Part shown: piece by piece, positions 1 to 5,979 of the stretch
How the letters are laid out: each line of letters opens with the position of its first letter
How positions within the stretch are numbered: the first letter of the stretch is position 1
Translations under genes and position numbers: made by a program
The notes under the pieces: model-generated
Seen by the model: only the letters and a program-made list of their open reading frames with translations
The model's database searches: none
What the model was told of the DNA's origin: nothing
NCBI GenBank assembly: GCA_964547515.1
Contig: CAZJOA010000023.1
Span: forward strand, 1 to 23,237
Origin: UBA11524 sp964547515
Lineage (GTDB): Bacteria; Bacillota; Clostridia; Christensenellales; Aristaeellaceae
Length of the DNA stretch: 23,237 nucleotides
Reading direction: 5' to 3'

Positions 1-44
1 TTATAAAGCCTGTGTTTTGGCGTAGAACAGACCAGATTCGCAGG

Positions 45-74
45 TTGACAGTCGTCATCGGTTTGTGATAAAAT
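45..74 (+). promoter_or_regulatory. sigma-A type promoter for the DUF1538/PII operon
   Basis: A perfect -35 box TTGACA (45-50) is followed after 18 nt by TAAAAT (69-74); reading ATAAAA as the -10 box gives 17 nt. Predicted transcription starts near 81, the first base of the long leader stem 81-91/130-140. That placement is typical of structured leaders. No other gene start is nearby. Confidence 0.75.
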
Positions 75-80
75 AAACAT

Positions 81-303
81 GATCGAAATAAGTGGTGGAG
101 CCTGTCATCATGTGCCGTGAGGCCGTGATTTATTCCGATCGCTGTCAACGACGCTGACCGGTGGCGCGGCCTGCGAGGCTATTACGAATTCTTGCAGATC
201 AGGATTCAATAATCGGCGTGGAAGAATGAGCGGTTGGAAGAATCGCGTGTTCGCGATGGAAATATGTTTCGGCAGTGCTGTCCGTCAGCGCTGCCTGTTT
301 TTT
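81..303 (+). promoter_or_regulatory. structured 5' leader, candidate riboswitch or attenuator
   Basis: About 280 nt separate the promoter from the GTG start at 362, and the stretch folds well by eye. Stem P1 pairs 81-91 with 130-140 (11 positions, one A-C mismatch). Directly inside it on the 3' side, hairpin P2 pairs 107-116 with 121-129 around a GTGA (GNRA) tetraloop, leaving 15 unpaired nt at 92-106 on the 5' side. Further hairpins are GCCT/AGGC (169-179) and ATCGCG/CGCGAT (242-257). The leader ends in an intrinsic terminator (271-303), 58 nt before the start codon, so transcription attenuation is the natural reading. I could not match it to a riboswitch class I know; the T-box core, ydaO-type and TPP signatures are absent. 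The ligand is unknown. Confidence 0.55.
271..303 (+). terminator. intrinsic terminator inside the leader
   Basis: A 10-bp stem, GGCAGTGCTG (271-280) with CAGCGCTGCC (286-295), contains one G-T wobble and a 5-nt loop, and is followed by TGTTTTTT (296-303). It lies between the promoter at 45-74 and the ribosome binding site at 348-354, with no gene in front of it to terminate. It is therefore best explained as a conditional terminator. Confidence 0.8.
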
Positions 304-361
304 ATGCGGCGGACGGAGCGTGGGGCGGGAAGTCCACCGGAAAACAGAAAGGAGCGGTCAT

Positions 362-1882
362 GTGACGCAGAAAGGGAAACTCTACGAAAAATTCAAGGAG
401 GCAGCGGCCTCGGTGCTGCCCATCGTCGTCATTGTGGGCGTGATGTGCCTGACCTTCATCCCCATGAAGGCAGACCTCATGCTCTCCTTCCTCATCGGTT
501 CGCTGATGCTCATCGTGGGCATGGGGCTTTTCACCCTGGGCAGCGATGTCTCCATGACGCCCATCGGCAACCATATGGGCGCACGGCTGACGAAATCGCG
601 CAATCTGCCGCTGATCCTCATCGTCAGCTTTCTGCTGGGCATCGCGGTCACGGTGTCCGAGCCGGATCTGACGGTGCTGGCTGACAATGTCCCTGCCATC
701 GATTCCCTCGTCCTCATGATTACCGTGGGCGTGGGCGTGGGCATCTTCCTGATGCTGAGCATGGTGCGCATCCTCTTCCGCATCCCGCTGAAATGGCTGC
801 TTATCGTGCTCTATGGGGTCGTGTTCGTGCTGACGGCCTTCGCCGCGCCGGAATACTGGGCGGTGGCGTTTGATTCCGGCGGCGTGACCACCGGCCCGAT
901 GACCGTGCCGTTCATCATGGCGCTGGGCGTGGGCGTTGCGTCCATCCGCTCCGACGCCAATGCACAGGAGGACTCCTTCGGCCTGGTGGCGCTGTGCTCC
1001 GTCGGGCCCATCCTCGCCGTGCTGCTGCTGTCCTTCTTCTATCCCGGTGCACCCGCGGGCAGTGAGGCCGAGATCACCGACACCATCATGAACACGGTGG
1101 AACTGGGCAAGACCTATTTCGAGACCCTCCCCCATGAGATCGGCAATGTGGCGCTGGCGCTGCTGCCCATCGCGGTGTTCTTCGTCATCTTCCAGGTCGT
1201 GGCGCTCCATCTGCGCCGCATCCCCTTCCTGCGCATCATCCTCGGCCTGCTGGTGACATTGGCCGGTCTGGTGCTCTTCCTCACCGGCGCGAATGTGGGC
1301 TTCCAGGCGCTGGGTGTCGCCCTGGGCGCGGAGCTCGCTTCCCTGGGGAACTGGCGCTTTCTCCTCATCCCCGTGTCCATGCTCATGGGCTGGTTCATCA
1401 TCAACGCCGAACCCGCCGTCCATGTGCTGAACAAGCAGGTGGAGGAGCTGTCCGCCGGTGCGATCTCCGAAAAGGCGATGCACTACGCATTGGCCATCGC
1501 GGTCGCGGCGGCGAACGGCCTGGCCATGCTGCGTGTGCTGACGGGCATCTCCATCCTGTGGATCATCGTGCCGGGCTACCTCATCGCCCTGGCGCTGACG
1601 CTGGTCGTCCCGCCGACCTTCACCGCCATCGCGTTTGACTCCGGCGGTGTTGCGTCCGGCCCGCTGACCGCGACATTCATGCTGCCCTTCGCGATGGGCG
1701 CGTGTCAGGCGCTGGGCGGCAACATCATGACCGATGCCTTCGGCCTGGTGGCGCTGGTGGCCATGATGCCCCTCATCACCGTGCAGATCATGGGTCTGAT
1801 CTATGTGCTGAAGACCCGCAAGGCTTCCGCGCCGGAGTATGCCTATGCGGACGACGACGTGATCGAACTGTGGGAGGGCTGA
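362..1882 (+). CDS. DUF1538 domain membrane protein (two internal repeats)
   Basis: Polytopic inner-membrane protein of 506 aa in the DUF1538 family, thought to be transport-like but without an established substrate. The chain has two homologous halves. Each carries a G-x-x-L-F-x-x-G-x-x-V segment, then S/A-E-P near V-L, then the signature AFDSGGV-x-(T/S)-GP (near residues 169 and 424) followed by a D-x-FGLVAL segment. A hydrophilic loop (about residues 225-260) separates the halves. I chose GTG at 362 because AAAGGAG (348-354) lies 7 nt upstream; an upstream ATG at 275 would place the leader terminator inside the coding region. The PII-like gene follows after 2 nt, so the two are translationally linked. 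Family call is firm; function and substrate are unknown. Confidence 0.85.
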   Translation: MTQKGKLYEKFKEAAASVLPIVVIVGVMCLTFIPMKADLMLSFLIGSLMLIVGMGLFTLGSDVSMTPIGNHMGARLTKSRNLPLILIVSFLLGIAVTVSEPDLTVLADNVPAIDSLVLMITVGVGVGIFLMLSMVRILFRIPLKWLLIVLYGVVFVLTAFAAPEYWAVAFDSGGVTTGPMTVPFIMALGVGVASIRSDANAQEDSFGLVALCSVGPILAVLLLSFFYPGAPAGSEAEITDTIMNTVELGKTYFETLPHEIGNVALALLPIAVFFVIFQVVALHLRRIPFLRIILGLLVTLAGLVLFLTGANVGFQALGVALGAELASLGNWRFLLIPVSMLMGWFIINAEPAVHVLNKQVEELSAGAISEKAMHYALAIAVAAANGLAMLRVLTGISILWIIVPGYLIALALTLVVPPTFTAIAFDSGGVASGPLTATFMLPFAMGACQALGGNIMTDAFGLVALVAMMPLITVQIMGLIYVLKTRKASAPEYAYADDDVIELWEG

Positions 1883-1884
1883 AA

Positions 1885-2577
1885 ATGGAACTGAACCTTG
1901 TGCTTGCGATCATCAACCGTGACCGGCATGACACCATGGAGGAAATCGTCGGCAGCATGAAGCTGCCCCTGGCGCTGACCCTCTACGGCGAGGGCACGGC
2001 GACCCGTCATCATCTGTCCCTGCATGGCCTTGTCCCCACGGCAAAGGCTGTCATCATGGCCGTGGCCGACGGCGAACAGACCCGCAAATTCATGCGGATC
2101 GCCCGGCTGCGCATGTTCATCGACATTCCCGGCAACGGCATCATGATGTCCGTGCCGCTCAAGAGCGTAGGAGGTGGCAAAACCATGGCGTATCTGACTG
2201 ACAACAAGACCGTCACCGGCGGAAAGCCGCAGATGGACAATACCCACGAGCTGATTTGCATCATCCTCAACGAGGGCTGCTCGGACATGGTGATGGATGC
2301 GGCGCGGCCTGCGGGAGCAACGGGCGGCACGGTGCTGGCCGGCAAGGGCACGGGCGCGCGCGAAAGCGAGAAGTTCCTGGGGCTCTCCCTGGCCAGCGAG
2401 AAGGACGTGGTGCTCATCGTGGCCGAAAGCGCCAAGAAGGCCGCCATCATGAAGGCCGTGATGGAGAATGCCGGCCCGGGCACACCCGCCGGTGCGATCT
2501 GCTTCTCCCTGCCCGTCACGGCGGTGGAGGGCCTGCGCCATGTGGATGCCGACGGCGAGACGGACGCAAAGGAATGA
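1885..2577 (+). CDS. tandem PII-like signalling protein
   Basis: 230 aa made of two PII-like (ferredoxin-fold) domains in one chain, about residues 1-105 and 115-220. The second resembles nitrogen regulatory protein P-II: a beta strand LICIILNEG, then ATGGTVLAGKGTG, which corresponds to the T-loop region, and a final strand before VEGL. The first has the matching pattern (LVLAIINRD, LYGEGTA, IDIPGNGIMMSVPL) but a diverged T-loop. Start ATG at 1885 has GGGAGG (1872-1877) overlapping the end of the DUF1538 gene. PII proteins bind ATP/ADP/2-oxoglutarate or other small ligands and gate transporters such as AmtB; by analogy this one probably gates the DUF1538 protein. The gene is closed by a terminator. 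Confidence 0.8.
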   Translation: MELNLVLAIINRDRHDTMEEIVGSMKLPLALTLYGEGTATRHHLSLHGLVPTAKAVIMAVADGEQTRKFMRIARLRMFIDIPGNGIMMSVPLKSVGGGKTMAYLTDNKTVTGGKPQMDNTHELICIILNEGCSDMVMDAARPAGATGGTVLAGKGTGARESEKFLGLSLASEKDVVLIVAESAKKAAIMKAVMENAGPGTPAGAICFSLPVTAVEGLRHVDADGETDAKE

Positions 2578-2583
2578 CCCGAC

Positions 2584-2615
2584 GGGGGGCTGTGATGCGG
2601 CAGCCCCCCTTTTTT
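2584..2615 (+). terminator. intrinsic terminator of the DUF1538/PII operon
   Basis: A perfect 9-bp stem, GGGGGGCTG (2584-2592) with CAGCCCCCC (2601-2609), has an 8-nt loop and six T (2610-2615). It starts 6 nt after the stop codon. Confidence 0.9.
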
Positions 2616-2650
2616 GGAATTAGGAATGAGGAATTATGAATGAGGAATGG
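2616..2650 (+). repeat. GGAATKA heptamer array, copy 1
   Basis: Five uninterrupted 7-nt units: GGAATTA, GGAATGA, GGAATTA, TGAATGA, GGAATGG. The array starts directly after the T tract of the preceding terminator. It is AT-rich in a GC-rich region. Matching arrays occur at 13540, 13670 (reverse), 16873 and 19449 (reverse). Confidence 0.85.
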
Positions 2651-2724
2651 GGTGTGTCGGGCGGGGGACGGGCAGTCAGCCGAATCAGCCGGAAGAAAGT
2701 TTCGGGTTGTATCATGTCGTCCCG

Positions 2725-2753
2725 TTGAAAAAGCGCGGGAATTGCACTATACT
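2725..2753 (+). promoter_or_regulatory. sigma-A promoter of nagB
   Basis: TTGAAA (2725-2730), a 17-nt spacer and TATACT (2748-2753) make a near-consensus promoter 38 nt before the nagB start. I saw no clear GntR/NagR palindrome around it. Confidence 0.85.
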
Positions 2754-2791
2754 GAAGGCATGCAAAAAACCGAACCATAGGAGATGACCAT

Positions 2792-3523
2792 ATGCAGACC
2801 CATGTTTTCAAGACGGCGCAGCAGGTCGGACGCGCCGCCGCGACGCTGATCGCCGCGCAGCTGCTCCGCAAGCCGGAGAGTGTCCTGGGGCTGGCCACCG
2901 GATCGACCCCGCTGCCCACCTATCAGGCGCTGATCGACATGTACCGCTTCGGCATGCTGGATTTTTCCCGGGCAATCAGTTACAACCTGGACGAATATGT
3001 GGGGCTTGATCCGCTGCACCCCTGTTCCTACCATGCCTTCATGCAGGAGAACCTGTTCAGCCAGATCAACATCCGGCCGGAAAACGTGCACATTCCGGAC
3101 GGCAATGCGGCTGACACCTCGGCCGCAGCGCGCGCCTATGACGCGGCCATCGCGGCAGCCGGGGGCATCGACCTGCAGCTGCTGGGCATCGGCCGCAATG
3201 GGCATATCGGCTTCAACGAGCCGGGCGATGTCTTCCGCTTCGACTGCCACGAGGTGCAGCTGACCGCATCCACCATCGCGGCGAATCAGCGCTTCTTCGA
3301 TTCCGAGGCGGATGTCCCCCGTGCCGCCGTGACCCTGGGCATCGGCGCGATCATGCAGGCGCGTCAGGTGCTGCTCATCGCCACGGGCGAGGACAAGGCG
3401 GACGCAGTTCACCGCGCCGTGACGGGCGATGTGTCCCCGCGCTGTCCCGCGTCCATCCTGCGCACACACCCGGACGCGATCTTCCTCCTGGACGAGGCCG
3501 CGGCCAAGGGGCTACGGGGCTGA
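2792..3523 (+). CDS. nagB: glucosamine-6-phosphate deaminase
   Basis: Converts glucosamine 6-phosphate to fructose 6-phosphate and ammonia in the cytoplasm, feeding amino sugars into glycolysis. The 243 aa fit the short Gram-positive NagB length. Visible motifs are the phosphate-binding GLATGSTPLPTY (residues 33-44), NLDEYVGL with the general base Asp67, and LGIGRNGHIGFNEP, giving His138 and Glu143 of the ring-opening triad. Asn136 replaces the Asp of the E. coli enzyme, as is usual in Gram-positive members. Start ATG has TAGGAG (2778-2783) 8 nt upstream. It has its own promoter and terminator, and no nagA is nearby. The last 20 nt of the gene (3504-3523) belong to the stretch repeated on the far side of the assembly gap. 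Confidence 0.95.
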   Translation: MQTHVFKTAQQVGRAAATLIAAQLLRKPESVLGLATGSTPLPTYQALIDMYRFGMLDFSRAISYNLDEYVGLDPLHPCSYHAFMQENLFSQINIRPENVHIPDGNAADTSAAARAYDAAIAAAGGIDLQLLGIGRNGHIGFNEPGDVFRFDCHEVQLTASTIAANQRFFDSEADVPRAAVTLGIGAIMQARQVLLIATGEDKADAVHRAVTGDVSPRCPASILRTHPDAIFLLDEAAAKGLRG

Positions 3524-3533
3524 TGCTGCATTC

Positions 3534-3558
3534 AGGGACGTCTCCGGGCGTCCCTTTT
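3534..3558 (+). terminator. intrinsic terminator of nagB
   Basis: Stem AGGGACG (3534-3540) with CGTCCCT (3549-3555) and an 8-nt loop, followed by T bases that run into the N gap. The copy beyond the gap (3689-3714) shows the complete T tract, five T counted from the last base of the stem. Confidence 0.85.
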
Positions 3559-3658
3559 NNNNNNNNNNNNNNNNNNNNNNNNNNNNNNNNNNNNNNNNNN
3601 NNNNNNNNNNNNNNNNNNNNNNNNNNNNNNNNNNNNNNNNNNNNNNNNNNNNNNNNNN
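3559..3658. other. assembly gap of 100 N
   Basis: Exactly 100 N. The 55 nt before the gap (3504-3558) are identical to the 55 nt after it (3659-3713). A placeholder gap of 100 N with a 55-nt overlap is what a scaffolder leaves when two contigs that overlap by one assembly k-mer are linked but not merged. No sequence needs to be missing. Confidence 0.9.
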
Positions 3659-3713
3659 CCAAGGGGCTACGGGGCTGATGCTGCATTCAGGGACGTCTCC
3701 GGGCGTCCCTTTT
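3659..3713 (+). repeat. duplicated contig edge (copy of 3504-3558)
   Basis: This is the end of nagB and its terminator repeated word for word after the gap. It carries no second nagB; only the last codons are present. Most likely an assembly artefact, not a biological duplication. Confidence 0.85.
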
Positions 3714-3731
3714 TGCGTGGTCAGCGTAGGG

Positions 3732-3816
3732 GCGAGAAGCCGCGAAGACGACCAAAAGGCTCCCCTGTGCAAGGGGAGCTGGCACATGAACGCAGGGAGT
3801 GTGACTGAGGGGTTGC
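3732..3816 (+). repeat. module B dispersed repeat, copy 1
   Basis: 85 nt, matching 3953-4037 with three mismatches seen by eye. It contains hairpin CTCCCC/GGGGAG (3760-3765/3773-3778) with loop TGTGCAA. On the minus strand the hairpin is followed by GCCTTTTGG, so it can act as a weak reverse-strand terminator. Module A follows directly. Open frames across it are not protein-like. Confidence 0.85.
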
Positions 3817-3819
3817 CCC

Positions 3820-3864
3820 CCCCCGAGGACGTTGTCGGACGATAGTCCGACCAGGACGAGGGGG
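3820..3864 (+). repeat. module A REP-like palindrome, copy 1 (forward)
   Basis: Outer arms CCCCC (3820-3824) and GGGGG (3860-3864) enclose an inner stem GTCGGAC/GTCCGAC around the tetraloop GATA. Between the stems is an internal loop in which AGGACG appears in both arms. Other copies lie at 4039-4081 (reverse), 5928-5972 (reverse), 22899-22943 (forward) and 23144-23187 (reverse). Confidence 0.85.
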
Positions 3865-3952
3865 CAGCGCGAGCGCCGGACTTTGTCCGGTGATGGCCGA
3901 AAGGCGAAGACGGACGAGGTGGACACGTTAATATTCGCAACGTCGCTTGGGT
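3865..3952. other. non-coding spacer between repeats
   Basis: Contains a small perfect hairpin, CCGGAC-TTT-GTCCGG (3876-3890), and GGCCGAAAGGC-like sequence, probably a further part of the composite repeat. The AT-rich piece near 3928-3940 is the only different composition. No gene is seen here. Confidence 0.5.
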
Positions 3953-4037
3953 GCGAGAAGCCGCGAAGACGACAAAAAGACTCCCCTGTGCAAGGGGAGC
4001 TGGCACACGAACGCAGGGAGTGTGACTGAGGGGTTGC
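3953..4037 (+). repeat. module B dispersed repeat, copy 2
   Basis: 85 nt, near-identical to 3732-3816. Here it is followed by module A in the opposite orientation, so A and B are independent units that combine in different ways. The hairpin at 3981-3999 serves as the minus-strand terminator listed separately. Confidence 0.85.
3974..3999 (-). terminator. intrinsic terminator of the GNAT-ksgA-dut operon, supplied by module B
   Basis: Read on the minus strand, CTCCCC-TTGCACA-GGGGAG (3999 to 3981) is followed by TC and five T (3978-3974). It lies about 58 nt after the dut stop codon. The dispersed repeat appears to have been taken over as the operon terminator. Confidence 0.7.
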
Positions 4038-4038
4038 T

Positions 4039-4081
4039 CCCCTCGTCCTGGTCGGACTATCGTCCGACAACGTCCTCGGGG
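4039..4081 (-). repeat. module A REP-like palindrome, copy 2 (reverse), overlapping dut
   Basis: Same palindrome as 3820-3864 in the opposite orientation, with CCCC and GGGG outer arms and inner stem GTCGGAC/GTCCGAC. Its right arm and loop encode the last residues (PEDVVGR) and the TAG stop of dut; the stop falls on the loop at 4057-4059. Confidence 0.85.
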
Positions 4082-4557
4082 CTCGTAAAGGTGCTGCCGA
4101 AGCCGCCACGGCGGATGTCCGCCACCGTGTCCTCCTGTGCAATGCCGTGGGGCAGGAAAATTCCCTGACAGAAGCGTTCGCCGCGGGCGATGGAAAAGCC
4201 GTGATCCCCGCGGTTCACCAGCCGCACCAGGATGTGCCCCTCGTTGTCCGCACCGGAATAATCGCTGTCGATCACGCCGACGGTGTTCGCCAGGCAAAGC
4301 TGATGCTTGCATCCCAGGCCGCTGCGGGGGAAGAGCAGCAGCACCCAGCCGGGCTGCATCTCGCAGCGGATGCCCGTTGGGATGGTCACGCTTTCGCCGG
4401 GGGACAGCGTCACGTCCACCGGGCACACGAAGTCGTAGCCTGCACTGCCGACGGTGGCGCGGCGAGGCAGGGGGATGGCGTCCACCGGGATGGCGTCCGC
4501 CGGTGCATCCGCGCCATACTGCGCGGCAGAAACATGGCGGAATTCGGCGATGGTCAT
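4057..4557 (-). CDS. dut: dUTP diphosphatase
   Basis: Hydrolyses dUTP to dUMP and pyrophosphate, keeping uracil out of DNA and supplying thymidylate synthesis; trimeric all-beta family. All five motifs are visible in 166 aa: motif 1 ATVGSAGYDF (34-43), motif 2 PRSGLG (77-82), motif 3 NTVGVIDSDYSG (91-102, catalytic Asp97), motif 4 RGERFCQG (125-132), motif 5 RRGGFGST (149-156). The ATG overlaps the ksgA stop as ATGA, with AAGGAGG upstream. Motif 5 is usually followed by G and the end of the chain; here ten extra residues follow (FTSPEDVVGR), the last seven of them encoded by a module A palindrome that also supplies the stop. Function is probably intact because motif 5 is complete. Confidence 0.93.
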   Translation of the reverse strand: MTIAEFRHVSAAQYGADAPADAIPVDAIPLPRRATVGSAGYDFVCPVDVTLSPGESVTIPTGIRCEMQPGWVLLLFPRSGLGCKHQLCLANTVGVIDSDYSGADNEGHILVRLVNRGDHGFSIARGERFCQGIFLPHGIAQEDTVADIRRGGFGSTFTSPEDVVGR

Positions 4558-5402
4558 GGGTGCGCCTCCTTCCAGGCGGTGTAGGCATCCGACAGGCGAG
4601 CCAGCTCCTCAAAGCCGAGCTTTTCGCCGCGGATGCGCTCATCCAGTCCGGCGGAGTGCATCAGTGCCGCCGCATCGGGGCGTTCCATGCGGAAGGCCGC
4701 GCACAGCCCATTGGTCATGGTCTTGCGGCGCAGCGCGAAGCCCGCCTGTGCCACACGGAAGAAGTCTGCCTCACTGCGGACGCTGACGCGCGGCTTTTCC
4801 CGCCGGGGCAGCACGATGAAGGCGCTGTCCACCTTGGGCACGGGCGTGAAGCATGCGGCGGGCACATCCATGGCCAGATAGGGTTCGCAGAAATACTGGC
4901 ATCGCAGTGCCAGCGGCCCCCAGGCTTCATCGCCGGGCTGCGCGAGCACCTTGTCCGCCACCTCCTTCTGCACCATCAGCGCCAGCTGCTTGATCTCCAG
5001 CGGACTTTCCAGCAGCATGGTCAAAAGCGGTGTGGTGATGTAGTAGGGGATGTTCGCCACGACGGACAGGGGCTTGCGGAGGTTCGCGGTGATCTCCGGC
5101 AGGTTGACGGACATGACGTCCCCCTGGACGAGGGTGAAGTTGTCATAGTCCGCCATGAAGCCCTGCAAAAGGGGGATCAGCCGTTCATCCAGCTCCACGG
5201 ACAGGACATGATGCGCCGCGCGGCACAGATGCCTGGTCATGCTGCCCGCGCCCGGGCCGACCTCCAGCACGTCGTCCTCCCGGGTGACACCGGCCGCCTC
5301 CACCAGGGAGGCCAGCAGATCCTCGTCATAGATGAAATTCTGCCCCAGCCCCTGCTTATAGCGCAGCTGACTGTCACGAATCCGTTCCTTGGTCTTGCTC
5401 AT
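4554..5402 (-). CDS. ksgA: 16S rRNA (adenine(1518)-N(6)/adenine(1519)-N(6))-dimethyltransferase
   Basis: SAM-dependent enzyme that dimethylates two adjacent adenines in the helix 45 loop of 16S rRNA during 30S maturation. The 282 aa match family length. Motifs: N-terminal LGQNFIYD (19-26), SAM-binding motif I EVGPGAGSMT (47-56), acidic SVELDER (68-74), GDVM (94-97), and catalytic NIPYYITTP (117-125). The conserved proline-rich PVPKVDSAFI-type segment follows in the second half. ATG at 5402 has AAGGAG upstream. It lies 18 nt after the GNAT gene and overlaps dut by 4 nt, making a three-gene operon. Confidence 0.95.
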   Translation of the reverse strand: MSKTKERIRDSQLRYKQGLGQNFIYDEDLLASLVEAAGVTREDDVLEVGPGAGSMTRHLCRAAHHVLSVELDERLIPLLQGFMADYDNFTLVQGDVMSVNLPEITANLRKPLSVVANIPYYITTPLLTMLLESPLEIKQLALMVQKEVADKVLAQPGDEAWGPLALRCQYFCEPYLAMDVPAACFTPVPKVDSAFIVLPRREKPRVSVRSEADFFRVAQAGFALRRKTMTNGLCAAFRMERPDAAALMHSAGLDERIRGEKLGFEELARLSDAYTAWKEAHP

Positions 5403-5420
5403 TCGGGTTTCTCCTTGCCT

Positions 5421-5870
5421 TTATTCAGCATACAGGTTCAGCGCCATGTCGATCTCGTTCTCGTCCACCGCGCCGGTATGGGTGAAGCCGCATTTCTCGT
5501 ACAGGCGCTTTGCGGCCGCATCGCCCTCGCAATAGCACAATTCGACCCGGTCGTAGCGGCCATCCTGCCGCAGCGCCTCCAGCACCAGCTGCATGGCGGC
5601 GTAGCCATAGCCCCGCCCCTGCCAGCGCTGGTCGATGAAGAATTGGCTGAGGATGTAGCAGCCGTCGTCCGGCCAATCGTGGTAGAGCAGCATGCCGATG
5701 GGCGTGTCGTCCAGGACGATATGCAGCGCCTGACTGCGCAGGTCGCGGTAGGCGTACGCCCGGGCAAGGATGCTCCACTGGTCGGACACATCATGGCGCT
5801 GATCCTCCCGCACGGACAGGCGGATGCGCCAGTTCTCCGGATCGATCGTCCGCAGCGTCAGCCTGGACAT
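5421..5870 (-). CDS. GNAT family N-acetyltransferase
   Basis: 149 aa, single GNAT domain that would transfer an acetyl group from acetyl-CoA to an amine. The acetyl-CoA pyrophosphate loop reads QRWQGRGYGYAAM (motif A, R/Q-x-x-G-x-G); upstream is the beta-strand pair with IGMLLYHDW, and the C-terminal part AAAKRLYEKCGFTHTG is the usual motif B pattern (Y-x-K-x-GF). It resembles diamine or spermine acetyltransferases, but the substrate cannot be read from the sequence. ATG at 5870 is chosen because AAAGGAGG (5886-5879) lies 8 nt away; a GTG three codons upstream would overlap that ribosome binding site. First gene of the operon with ksgA and dut. Confidence 0.88.
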   Translation of the reverse strand: MSRLTLRTIDPENWRIRLSVREDQRHDVSDQWSILARAYAYRDLRSQALHIVLDDTPIGMLLYHDWPDDGCYILSQFFIDQRWQGRGYGYAAMQLVLEALRQDGRYDRVELCYCEGDAAAKRLYEKCGFTHTGAVDENEIDMALNLYAE

Positions 5871-5899
5871 TCGCTGCACCTCCTTTGGTGTTCAGCGCC

Positions 5900-5927
5900 A
5901 TTATAGCACATTTCGCGCGCATTGCAA
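5900..5927 (-). promoter_or_regulatory. sigma-A promoter of the GNAT-ksgA-dut operon
   Basis: On the minus strand TTGCAA (5927-5922), a 16-nt spacer and a perfect TATAAT (5905-5900) lie about 30 nt before the GNAT start. The -35 box directly abuts a module A palindrome (5928-5972). Confidence 0.8.
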
Positions 5928-5972
5928 CCCCCTCGTCATGGTCGGACTAACGTCCGACGACTTCCTCGGGGG
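5928..5972 (-). repeat. module A REP-like palindrome, copy 3 (reverse), terminator-like
   Basis: CCCCC and GGGGG outer arms, inner stem GTCGGAC/GTCCGAC, loop TAAC (GTTA in forward sense). The middle is the most diverged of the five copies. It is followed on the plus strand by C and six T (5974-5979), so it can terminate plus-strand transcription. No plus-strand gene ends here, so it may instead insulate the operon from its neighbour. Confidence 0.85.
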
Positions 5973-5979
5973 CTTTTTT

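Noticed and set aside
160..170. GGTGGCGCGG in the leader looked a little like the T-box core (GGTGG-N-ACCGCG).
   Set aside because: The ACCGCG part is absent, it is about 100 nt from the terminator instead of paired with it, and the downstream genes are not amino acid or tRNA synthetase genes.
275..361. Upstream ATG extension of the DUF1538 protein.
   Set aside because: It would start inside the terminator hairpin, has no ribosome binding site and adds a Cys/Arg-rich stretch unlike the family; GTG 362 has AAAGGAG at 7 nt.
3732..4081. Repeats considered as a CRISPR array.
   Set aside because: Only two module B copies, 85 nt long, with an unequal palindromic spacer and no cas gene; the layout is that of dispersed intergenic repeats.
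4137..5906. Long plus-strand open frame opposite dut, ksgA and the GNAT gene.
   Set aside because: The minus-strand genes show complete catalytic motifs; this frame has none and runs across all three genes.
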